Shown: positions 8,835 to 16,506, counted from the first letter of the stretch. The stretch is 16,992 nucleotides of DNA from Cristatella mucedo (GCA_009760855.2 WPIO01000056.1:2814001-2830992); one strand, 5' to 3'. Notes: generated from the sequence alone by a model not told the origin. Translations and numbers: made by a program.

Positions 8835-9199
8835 GCATACCTGGGCTGAAAGTTTACTGCAGGAGAACCTGGTCGGTACACAGGCTGCGATAGGCGATCC
8901 CCGTTAGAGCGGATGCGCGTATATTGACTGCGTCGCTGCCTTATCGATCATGTCGCATACCTGGGCTGAAAGTTTACTGCAGGAGAACCTGGTCGGTACA
9001 CAGGCTGCGATAGACGATCCCCGTTAGAGCGGATGCGCGTATTGACTGCGTCGCTGCTGCCTTATCGATCATGTCGCATACCTGGGCTGAAAGTCTACTG
9101 CAGCAGGAGAACCTGGTCGGTACACAGGCTGCGATAGGCGATCCCCGTTAGAGCGGATGCGCGTATTGACTGCGTCGCTGCCGCCTTATCGATCGTGTC
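8835..9199. repeat. Three-copy tandem repeat of about 121 bp
   Basis: Units start at 8835, 8955 and 9076, each opening GCATACCTGGGCTGAAAGT. They share AGAACCTGGTCGGTACACAG, GATCCCCGTTAGAGCGGATG and TTATCGATC. Unit lengths are about 120, 121 and 124 bp. Differences are few: single substitutions, a TA gain or loss after GCGCGTA, a GCTGC versus GCTGCTGC run, and one extra CAG in unit 3. The near identity implies recent duplication. Confidence 0.96.
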
Positions 9200-9489
9200 G
9201 ATCGAATCGCTCTTCAGCGGCTTTCCATTTATTCATTCATACCAGACAGCAGGCAGCAGTCGAGCCCCGACCGACGGGCCTCACAACAGTCGATGAGTAA
9301 TTGCTCGGCTTGGAGCGAGGAGTGGCCCTGACTGCTTCCCCGAGCATGGGTGAAGGTCGCGAGCTAACTTTGAAGCTCTGCTGGGTGAACCTGGGAGGAA
9401 ATCGGGCCACTCGCGATGCTTTGCACGCGACAGTTATCCGACCTGCGCCATTGATTGGCCATTATCTGGCCAATCCATCGCGCAGCTTG
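9200..9489. other. Intergenic, nothing recognised
   Basis: No gene or repeat that I can support. It separates the tandem repeat from the start of visible LINE homology. Confidence 0.5.
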
Positions 9490-9508
9490 GTAGCTACGAA
9501 TCATACAT

Positions 9509-10022
9509 TCCACTGAAACTGCTCTCCTCCGTGTTAGCAGTAACATTCTACGTGGCAACGATGACGGGAATGTCATAGCCCTAGCTCTGCTAGATCTGTC
9601 AGCTGCCTTTGACACCATTGATCATGATGTTCTGCTTGAACATTTGAGAACAACGATTGGTCTGGATGACGAGGCACTGGTGCGGTTCAAACTGTACTTG
9701 TCTGATCGTGTTCAATCCGTGTCTTGTGGGGGTCAGGTCTCACACACGAGACGGGTCACCGGTGGAATCCTTCAAGGGTCTGTACTCGGTCCTTTGCTGT
9801 TCTCCATTTATATTCAACCTCTCGGAAAAGTGATTAAATCCCATGGAATAGGATTTCACTTTTATGCTGACAATACTCAGCTGTAGTTGTCATTCAAACC
9901 GTCGGAATCTGCTGCAGCAACTGAGAAACTGAATGCTTGCTTTGCTGACATTCGGTTCTGGATGTCGGAAAACTTCTTGAAACTAAATGAGGATAAAACC
10001 GAACTGCTGCTCATATGCTGGA
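9509..10022 (+). pseudogene. Reverse-transcriptase domain of LINE family A (stop, catalytic change)
   Basis: One frame reads STETALLRV, then ALALLDLSAAFDTIDHD (motif A, with catalytic Asp in AFDT), VTGGILQGSVLGPLLFSIYI (motif B, QGS..GP) and FHFYADNTQL (motif C). Motif C is normally YADD. Here the second Asp codon is AAT (Asn) at 9872-9874. A TAG follows at 9884-9886, and the same frame then continues as SFKPSESAAATEKLNACFAD and WMSENFLKLNEDKTELLL. The enzyme would polymerise cDNA from a nicked target site. This copy cannot, given the premature stop, the lost catalytic residue and frameshifts after about 10022. No natural start codon is present because the element is truncated. Confidence 0.88.
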
Positions 10023-10777
10023 TTAAAAGGCTTTGCTCTTCTAATAGGCGATACAGTTGTGCGACCGTCATCACGTGCTCGAAATGTAAGTGTCGTTTTC
10101 GACAGCTGCCTCAATTTTTAAAGCTTCATTCAGAAGACTGCTTCTACAGCTAGTCATCATGTCCTTTCCCTATCCAAGATTAGGGGCTGTCTTCCATAGT
10201 GGCTTTAAAAAATTCAACTAGCTCCTTAGTTCTGTCTCGGCTTGATTATTGTAATTCCCTTTTGGTTGGGCTGCCAAAGAAAGCTATTATGCCACTACAG
10301 CAGACAATGAATATGGCTGCAAGGCTAGTCTTCAAGTCCCAGCGGTTTAAGCACGTGTCTCCTTTGCTAACAGAGCTAGGATGGATGCCGGTTGAGCAAC
10401 AGATACAGAGCAAAGCTCTTACTCTGACCCACAAGGCCCGCCATAGCTTGGCTCCTTCGTACCTAGCTGAACTGCTGTACCAGTTTCAGCCTGTTCGCAC
10501 CCTCAGGTCCTGTGTGGACAATACATTAGCTGTTCCATTGCTCCGCTTAAAGACCGTTGGCGACAGAAGCTTTGGCTCTGCAGGTCCTAGACTGTGGAAA
10601 TGGCTTCCACAATTATTACGCAACGACAACTACTCCTCTGTTGCCGACTATGGCTCATCATTTACAGAGGTTCAGTGCTGCTACTTCCATGCTACTCACT
10701 ACCTCAACTGCTCTCCTGACTCTGCTATGCTTCCCACTTTCTCTTTGTTGCGTGAGACGAAGTCTGTTGGCTACTGA
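10023..10777 (+). pseudogene. ORF2 C-terminal region of LINE family A, frameshifted
   Basis: After about 10022 the coding trace moves between frames: VVRPSSRARN near 10057-10086, VVFDSCLNF near 10093-10119, then IQKTASTASHHVLSLSKI in another frame near 10130-10183. From about 10199 one frame is open to TGA at 10775-10777. It contains SRLDYCNSLLVGLPKKA, NMAARLVFKSQ, HVSPLLTELGWMPVEQQIQ, KARHSLAPSYLAELL, PVRTLRSCVDNTLAVP and VGDRSFGSAGPRLWKWLPQL. These are the conserved blocks downstream of the reverse-transcriptase core in CR1/L2-like elements. The ATG at 10199 is accidental. The last ~50 codons do not look like a normal LINE terminus and may be out of frame. Confidence 0.85.
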
Positions 10778-10895
10778 GTGGGTACCGAAAGACGCTCAGG
10801 CTGTGACTGCGCTATACAAAACTCTCCAGCGTACCACCCACATAGTCTTTGTCGCTTTGTGGAGTTACAGACGGAGATACATTACATTATATGCT

Positions 10896-11061
10896 CGATA
10901 AGGTTGCACCATCTCAATTTCCAGATGTAAAATGTGTGGGACCGATAGATTTCCAGCCTTCTATGCTGACGAGTTTTGATGGTTATTGCCTCATTTTTAT
11001 GCTTATGTAAGCTAATATTTTTATACTCTAATGTATATGTAAATATGCTTTTTAGTATAAT
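10896..11061. other. AT-rich spacer between two LINE copies
   Basis: About 165 bp between the family A 3' end and the family E start. No homology is visible. Confidence 0.5.
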
Positions 11062-11840
11062 TCTCGCCGACCTGCACTGGCTGCCAGTCAAGCAACGCAT
11101 GGACTTCGAGGTTTTGTCGCTCACTTATCACTCACTTATTACTCACTTATCACTTATTATATTATGTCGCTCACTTTTAGGTCACTTCATTCTTTATCTC
11201 CAGCCTATCTCTTAGATATATAAAAAATCCTAGCTGGTTAAACAGCCCCCCTTTGGTATAGCGACAGGAGAGCCTTTTACGGCTATCACCACCGCTTGCA
11301 GTGGCGATAAAGGATCGCCCACCGCAGGAATCAAACCCACGACCTCGGTCCCGAGGTCGTGGAAGCAACCGCCTTACCTAGTGTAACATCACGGCTCACC
11401 AAAGATATCTACTCCCCCACCAGGCCAAGCACCGTACCAGCAACTTTTCGGAATCTAAGAGTTTACCAATACCTCGTACATACCGCAAACCCTTTGGAAA
11501 CCATGCATTTAGTTCGTATGCTCCTATAGCCTGGAACTCACTCCCGATTTTTGTCACAACATCTCCTTACTTGACCACATTTAAACAGAACTTAAAAACA
11601 CACCTATCTAGGTCAGCATTTAGTGGTTCTCTGTGATTCGTTCTTTTTGTGCTTGTGAGTGTTGAAGCTGTGCATGCTGCCACTAACCACATTTGCATGC
11701 TGACCCTGTGCATGCCACTCCTAACCATGTTATTCATTTGTTTATCAAGCATGATATTACTCACCATTCTATTGTGTTTCCCTTTGCAGTAAAAGAAAAG
11801 CGCCTAGAAAGAGATTGAGTTCTCTGATAGGGCTTTATCA
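11062..11840 (+). mobile_element. LINE family E 3' end, split by a SINE
   Basis: It starts at LADLHWLPVKQRMDFEVLSL (from about 11066), matching the minus-strand copy at 1-590. At 11110-11175 a local TCACTTAT expansion duplicates TGTCGCTCACTT and shifts the frame. A SINE then sits at 11220-11402. Beyond it the frame is open again: HQAKHRTSNFSESKSLPIPR, FGNHAFSSYAPIAWNSLP, LTTFKQNLKTHLSRSAFSGSL, ending at TGA 11634-11636. I take this as the natural ORF2 terminus, because the copy at 12205-12558 stops at the matching place. A ~200-bp 3' UTR follows. It ends in AAAGCGCC, TAGAAAGAGATTGAGTT and GGGCTTT, the tail shared with the SINEs. Confidence 0.85.
11220..11402 (-). mobile_element. tRNA-derived SINE inserted in LINE E, with target-site duplication
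   Basis: This is the reverse complement of the SINE family at 6578-6756. It shares GGTGAGCCGT, AAGGCGGTTGCTT, the B-box region GTGGGTTTGATTCC, GGCGATCCTTTATCGC, AAGCGGTGGTGAT and the CAGCTAG 3' end. Host-LINE sequence AGATAT occurs on both sides (11214-11219 and 11403-11408), as a target-site duplication would. The copy at 1-590 shows the uninterrupted LINE sequence at this point. The pre-B-box hairpin is perfect here: ACGACCTCGG and CCGAGGTCGT around 2 nt. Confidence 0.88.
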
Positions 11841-11975
11841 AGTGTATTAATTTTTTATAATATATAAACATATAAATATAAAAATATAAATATAATAAAA
11901 AATAAAAATAAAAATATAAAAATAATATTTAATAAAAATATAAATATAAATTTAATACTGTATATTATATAACGT
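11841..11975. repeat. AT-rich simple repeat after the LINE tail
   Basis: About 130 bp of A and T only, with recurring ATAAATATAAA and AATAAAAATA words, directly after the family E tail. It probably grew from the element's short 3' repeat. Confidence 0.8.
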
Positions 11976-12122
11976 CACATACTCTATGTCGATGACATCT
12001 AACCGTAGTTATCTATTTAAATGTTCCGAATCAGCTCTGGCGACTGATAAATTGAATGCCCACGTTGCAGGCATTCGATTCTGGATTTCGGTCAAGTTCT
12101 GTAAGCTACGCACTCGAAAATA
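11976..12122 (+). mobile_element. LINE family A fragment D (motif C region)
   Basis: It aligns with about 9860-10000 of the main copy: TATGTCGATGAC (YVDD, 11985-11996), then CCGAATCAGCTCTGGCGACT, AAATTGAATGCC and GGCATTCGATTCTGGAT. A TAA follows motif C closely and the frame is broken, so this is an old remnant. Confidence 0.75.
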
Positions 12123-12204
12123 GATATTATGCATAATTATAAGTATATATCTATAATATTATATATATGTATAATTCTATTCCTATATGGGTACTATTGT
12201 ATGT
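12123..12204. repeat. AT-rich stretch
   Basis: Low-complexity TATA-type sequence between two LINE remnants, running into ATGATAATGATAATG at the 3' end of the next element. Confidence 0.6.
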
Positions 12205-12558
12205 GATGATAATGATAATGCATTTGCTATAGCTACCCTCAGATAACTCAATCTCTTTCTCGGCACTTAACATTTGCTGCAAAGGAAGCTCAATCGAATG
12301 GCTAGTAGTAGCAGTCTCAATGAACAAAAAGAAATAATGATTAAGGGTGACATGCACAGGGTCAGCACACAAGTATGGTTAGTGACAGCATGCACAGCGT
12401 CGGCACACATACGCACATAAAGGACAAATCACAGGATTCCACTACAAGCTGTCATAAATAGATGCGATTCTAGGTTCTTTTTAAATGTGGACAAGTCAGG
12501 AGAAGTCGTGAAGCAGGTCAGGAGTGAGTTCAAGGCTTTGAGAACATACGAACTAAAG
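12205..12558 (-). mobile_element. LINE family E 3' end (short copy)
   Basis: On the minus strand it encodes SSYVLKALNSLLTCFTTSPD and STFKKNLESHLF, ending at a TGA (12431-12429). It aligns with the C-terminus of the copies at 1-590 and 11062-11840. The 3' UTR carries the GTGCATG-rich repeats seen at 11670-11720, then GCCGAGAAAGAGATTGAGT, TATCTGAGGG and CAAATGCATTATCATTATC. This copy therefore shows the complete family E 3' tail directly joined to family E coding sequence. Confidence 0.82.
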
Positions 12559-13164
12559 GTATTTTATATTAATATATACCAATTAATGTATCATTGAATA
12601 ATGATGCAACCGAGCTCCTTCAGGAATAGGGAATCCTACATGTAATACTGGAATGAGAAAAAAGAGAAAGTGTGCTCTTCTATGCCGGATGTGAACCAGG
12701 AACAACGTATATACAAATAACAAATTTACCGCTCTCTGCCTCATATGTGACTTGTATCTTAAGTTGTTGAACATTGACAGATCGAGGTGAATGCGTGAAG
12801 CTTGTCGAGGTCCATGCTGGTGACGCCTAAACAGCTTCCTATTCAGTGCAGCTTAATGCACTGTACGTTCCATAACTCGGCTAATATCTCACGTCTTGGG
12901 TGAAATCTGCAATGCGACTTTAGTTCGTCACATATAGCACTTATATCACACAAGGCTACAATTAATTCTGTTTTCAGTTCGATAGTTTTTTACTATTCAC
13001 GTACACGATTGCAGAAAGTAAAGATCTTGGATTTTTGATGACATGTATAGCGGGTACTTTAAAGCTACCCTAAATATTCAAATTTTTGGACCAATTTTAA
13101 TAGTATTGTTTTTACTTAATACTTGAGCGCTGCACCGTGGTGACTGAAATTCCGCGGCCTAGTT
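12559..13164. other. AT-rich intergenic, nothing recognised
   Basis: About 600 bp without a supported gene, RNA or repeat. Confidence 0.5.
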
Positions 13165-13285
13165 TTAAAATAATAATAATGGTAATAGCAGCAACAATAA
13201 TCACAGTTTTCAAAGTCGCCATAAGTGAGCGAACTCTTTTTCTAGACACTTTACCTATGGTGAAGAGAAAGAGTTTCAACAGATT
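13165..13285 (-). mobile_element. LINE/SINE tail remnant
   Basis: On the minus strand GGTAAAGTGTCTAGAAAAAG, AGTTCGCTCACTTATGGCGA and a trailing TTATTATTATTTT match the family E tail. About 30 bp upstream resemble its 3' UTR. It is a decayed end fragment, with no head visible, so LINE versus SINE cannot be decided. Confidence 0.6.
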
Positions 13286-13454
13286 AGGAAATATGACCGT
13301 TTCAGCACATGCATGCATATAAAAGAAGAGTCACGCGGATAAAGTAGATGCTGTGACGTGTAGATACGGCTCTTAGCTTTCTTGTACAAATGCAGTTTCG
13401 TCTGGGGACATGGCAATGTCACTTGGAGGAGTATTCGGGAATCTGGACGTGTAG

Positions 13455-13790
13455 AAACTTAAGGAGTGGTTTACAAAAGACTGGAGATTATTAAATGGTG
13501 CAGCTAAACGACTTGAGTTCAAAGAGCGTGGCGATAGCGACTGGAAGTCCAGCTAGTAGGCACTTTACGAAATGCATGATCGTGAATTCGCTTTGTCTAC
13601 TTTGGCAATGCACTTCTTGATCAGACGGCGATTTGCCCAGGCTTGCCTTCATAAGACCACACAGGATCCAGAACCCGTGACTAAACGTAGGCCAGCGGCA
13701 AAGCACACTCAGACTGCTGTAGCGAAGTTTCAGAAGGAGTGGAGGCAATTGCCACGTTTAGCACCTGACCCACGTCTCTTGCGGTTTTAG
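13455..13790 (+). pseudogene. Protein-like degenerate frame, unrecognised
   Basis: One frame, bounded by a TAG at 13452, reads KLKEWFTKDWRLLNGAAKRL then EFKERGDSDWKSS. It is broken by two adjacent TAG codons (about 13554-13559), then continues in the same frame as ALYEMHDREFALSTLAMHFL and ends QKEWRQLPRLAPDPRLLRF before TAG at 13788-13790. The amino-acid mix (charged residues, tryptophans, no low complexity) looks like decayed coding sequence rather than chance, but I recognise no family. It might be an old DNA-transposon or retrotransposon fragment. No neighbour helps to place it. Confidence 0.3.
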
Positions 13791-13832
13791 GAATTGGCAA
13801 GCAATGGTACGAAGATGTATTTTTCTAACTGG

Positions 13833-13920
13833 AGTATATACAAGATTAGAAGCTGTCTCCCACAGTGGCTTGTAAAAAATTTAACTAGCTCTTTAGTTCT
13901 GTCTTGGCTTGATTTGTTAA
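13833..13920 (+). mobile_element. LINE family A fragment C
   Basis: About 88 bp align with 10176-10255 of the main copy, including AAGATTAGAAGCTGTCT, CACAGTGGCTT, TTAACTAGCTC and TTAGTTCTGTCTTGGCTTGA. Both ends are abrupt. Confidence 0.85.
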
Positions 13921-14185
13921 TTTTGACATTATTTGACTTCCAGGCTTTAGCCGCAGGTTTATTTTTTCAAAAACAATTGGAAAAAGTGTGACTTATACTC
14001 GTAAAAATAAGGTAAGTTTGTCGCATGGCGGTTAACTGTGCAGCGATAAACTTATGGCTTCGCAGTGGTTTGGCATATTTATTGCTTAGTAATAGACATG
14101 AATAAGACCAAGATAAGGCAGCAGGGAGGCAGCTGGGGGCAAGGCGGGGTGGGCGGTCGAGAGGAACTGCATCTTTCGGCTCTTT
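13921..14185. other. Intergenic, nothing recognised
   Basis: No supported feature; it leads into the CTGT/CT tract. Confidence 0.5.
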
Positions 14186-14495
<310 letters not shown>

Positions 14496-14622
14496 ATCGT
14501 GCCATCGTCGGGGTTCTCTATGTGCGATATTAAAGCCAACCGATCATCAAAGCCCTCGGACAAATGCAGACACTTTGTGTTGCAGCGCTCATGTTCCCCG
14601 TCTGCTGCCGCTTCGCTCCGAA

Positions 14623-14650
14623 CGACGGCTTCGCGCGCGCGAAGCCGTCG
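14623..14650. repeat. 28-bp perfect palindrome
   Basis: CGACGGCTTCGCGC (14623-14636) is followed without a spacer by its exact reverse complement GCGCGAAGCCGTCG (14637-14650). Confidence 0.95.
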
Positions 14651-15328
14651 CAGTGCCAAACGGAGCGGTTTCGCGGTTGCACACTTCCGCTTCAAATCGC
14701 GCTTCTGTCGCACCCGCGAACCCGGCTGCTGCTGCCGCTCGTGCAGATAACTTCGAGGAGTCCGAGACGCACGCCGGAAGGTGTTCGGGGGAGCGTGTCG
14801 GGAAGGTGTCCGGGAGCGCAAAAGAGATGGCAGCAGCAGCAGCAGCCGGTGCCGCAAGGTTTCCGGTACAACTGAGAGAGCGGGCAGCCGTCGAAGGCTG
14901 CCGCTGGAACAACGGAGGCAGGCGATGGCGGCGGCGGCGGCAGGAAGGGAGGCGAACGCTGTTGGCGGAAGAGAGAAAAGGATGAAGCGGCCGAGGGAAA
15001 TTCGCTGAGTCCGCGAGCGGCGGTCATTGCGCCAGCACAATGGCTGCTCTCAGGTGAGCGCGAGCGGCCCTCGACCGCCCCAGCCGAACCTTTTGTCCGC
15101 CGTCTCCTCGGCCGAGCATCGCCGGCTAGCCGAGCTAGCCGCCCAGCCGACTAGCCACCGTCACGCATCAGCAGATTCAGAATCCAATTGGACGGCGATC
15201 TCATTTCGAGATAACGACCGCCGCTCGCCGTTCGTCCCTGCCGGCTGTCGCCGCCGCCGCCGCCGCCACTTCCGATGCGTCATTGCCTGACTTGCGCGCT
15301 GCGCGGTCGCAAGCGCCGCCGGTCGTCG

Positions 15329-15374
15329 ACGACGTCTCGCAGGAGCCGCCCGCTGCTGAGGCGCGAGACGTCGT
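15329..15374 (+). promoter_or_regulatory. Hairpin in putative 5' leader
   Basis: ACGACGTCTCGC (15329-15340) and GCGAGACGTCGT (15363-15374) are perfect 12-bp complements around a 22-nt loop. They lie about 170-215 nt upstream of the aquaporin start codon. A stem of this strength in a leader could slow ribosome scanning; whether it is transcribed is unknown. Confidence 0.5.
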
Positions 15375-15544
15375 TCGCCACCACCGGAGGAGGAGGAGGA
15401 GGAAACGAAGCGGAAACGAAGCGGCGAGAAGAAGCGGAAAGGAACCGGAAGCGCCGGTCTCTCACCGGCCCACGGGGAAGAGGAGCGCCACGCCGAGATT
15501 TGCCGCCGCCGCCGCCGTCTGACCGTAGGCCGCGGCCAGCCGCC

Positions 15545-16131
15545 ATGGCGGGCTGCTTCGAGCGCTTCTTTTCGTCGAGCGCGCGCGACCTCAAGTCGCG
15601 GAGCCTCTACCGTGCGCTGCTCGCCGAAATGCTCGGCACCGCGCTGCTCGTGTTCGTCGCCACCGCGTCGGTGGCGTCGACGAACGACTTGGTCGGCATC
15701 TCGCTCTGCTTCGGCCTCGCCGTCGCCTCCGTCGTCTGGGCGCTGGGCAACGCCAGCGGGGCGGCCACGTCAACCCGGCAGTCTCGTTCGGCATGCTGGC
15801 GGCGCGAAAGATCAGCCTGGCGCGCTGCCTGCTCTACGTCGCCGCCCAGTGCCTCGGCGCCGTGATCGGCTCGGCCGCGACGCAGACGCTCAGCTGCAGC
15901 TGGCAGTCGGCGGCGGCCGCCGCCGCCGCCGAGCACAGCACGAAGTGCGTGCTCGGCGTGACGGAGCTGGGCCGCGGCGTCAGCGCCACGCAGGGCTTCG
16001 CCGTCGAGATGCTCATCACGTTCGTCCTCGTCTTCGTCGTGTTCGCCACGTGCGACGCGAGCCGCACGGACCTGCACGGCTCCGGCCACCTGGCCATCGG
16101 CCTGTCGGTGACCCTGTGCCACCTTGCGGCG
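15545..16131 (+). CDS. Aquaporin (MIP family water channel), first coding exon, frame broken
   Basis: This encodes the N-terminal ~195 residues of an orthodox aquaporin, a tetrameric membrane channel for water. The start at 15545 has a textbook Kozak context (GCCGCCATGG). Residues 20-43 (SLYRALLAEMLGTALLVFVA) are helix 1 with the family AE signature. Residues 49-68 are helix 2, with Phe56 at the aromatic/arginine filter position. GGHVNPAVSFG is loop B with the first NPA motif. ARCLLYVAAQCLGAVIGSA is helix 3, GFAVEMLITFVLVFVVF helix 4 and HLAIGLSVTLCHLAA helix 5, with the filter histidine. Loop C has an unusual run of seven alanines. The frame changes at GGGG (15758-15761), from the ATG frame to that of NPA, equal to +2 or -1 bases. 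This may be a sequencing error or a real lesion. The exon ends in phase 0 at a donor, G|GTAAGC. Helix 6 and the second NPA lie beyond the window. Confidence 0.9.
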
Positions 16132-16155
16132 GTAAGCGAGCCGGCGTCGCTCGTG

Positions 16156-16158
<3 letters not shown>

Positions 16159-16188
<30 letters not shown>
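16159..16188. repeat. (TC)n microsatellite in the intron
   Basis: About 30 bp of TC repeats begin 27 bases after the splice donor. Confidence 0.95.
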
Positions 16189-16192
<4 letters not shown>

Positions 16193-16235
16193 TTCGCGTT
16201 CACACACTGCTCGACGCGTGCGCTACAGCGTCGGC

Positions 16236-16308
16236 AGCAGCGGCGAGGGCACCTGCCGGCGGTGCCGCTGCGACGGCGGCACAGCCGCCAGATGCCCTCG
16301 CCGCTGCT
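16236..16308 (+). ncRNA. Intronic 73-nt hairpin, pre-miRNA-sized (candidate)
   Basis: AGCAGCGGCGAGGGCA (16236-16251) and TGCCCTCGCCGCTGCT (16293-16308) are perfect 16-bp complements. Inside them GTGCCGC (16262-16268) and GCGGCAC (16276-16282) pair around a 7-nt loop, with GGCG/CGCC pairing between the two stems. The size and layout resemble a microRNA precursor. GC richness makes chance pairing easier, and no known microRNA is recognised. Confidence 0.3.
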
Positions 16309-16489
16309 TCGTTATTAGCCCATCTCATTGCTCTAGGGGGAGCGTTCGCAAGCGAGCGATCGCAGGAGCCGATCGTTGTCGCATTGCCGCGCCGAGCTGG
16401 CTCGTATTTTAGAAGCTCGAAGCTCACCGCCGCGTTAGCCGCCGCCGCCGCCGCCGCTGGCTGCCCGACGAATGCTCGGCCGGCTTAGC

Positions 16490-16506
16490 GCCGGGCGACG
16501 CCCGGC
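16490..16506. repeat. Short GC inverted repeat in intron
   Basis: GCCGGGC (16490-16496), a GAC loop and GCCCGGC (16500-16506), flanked by GCCGGC words on both sides. Confidence 0.8.

Larger units (their letters stand above)
9490..10895 (+). mobile_element. LINE family A, longest copy (5'-truncated)
   Basis: This is a 1.4-kb non-LTR retrotransposon fragment covering the reverse-transcriptase palm through the ORF2 C-terminus and 3' end. It begins within the HSTETALLRVS block that precedes motif A and ends near TTTGTGGAGTTACAGACGGA followed by TACATTACATTA. The endonuclease and ORF1 are absent, as is usual for 5'-truncated insertions. Related fragments lie at 590-780, 1845-2500, 6200-6502, 11980-12122 and 13833-13920. 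The protein blocks and absence of LTRs point to a CR1/L2-like clade, but I cannot separate these without a tree. Confidence 0.88.
14580..15544 (+). promoter_or_regulatory. CpG-rich 5' flank and putative 5' leader of the aquaporin gene
   Basis: GC and CpG content rise sharply from about 14590 and stay high through the aquaporin exon, as in a CpG-island promoter. Within it are a 28-bp perfect palindrome (14623-14650), a CAG run (about 14829-14845), a consensus-like splice donor (CAG|GTGAGC at 15051-15059), a CCG run (15247-15268) and a 12-bp stem hairpin (15329-15374). I see no clear TATA box and cannot place the transcription start. The many overlapping open frames here follow from GC-rich composition, and none shows a protein family. 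Confidence 0.45.

Noticed and set aside
10557-10901. 114-codon plus-strand frame as a separate gene
   Set aside because: It overlaps the LINE C-terminal frame and its 3' UTR in another frame, with no motif of its own.
15275-15544. N-terminal extension of the aquaporin from an upstream in-frame ATG at 15275
   Set aside because: The extension is arginine/proline-rich, composition-driven and unlike aquaporins. The ATG at 15545 has a far better Kozak context and the right distance to helix 1.
15607-16203. Minus-strand 198-codon frame opposite the aquaporin exon
   Set aside because: A shadow of the GC-rich exon; Arg/Ala-rich, and its conserved content belongs to the plus strand.
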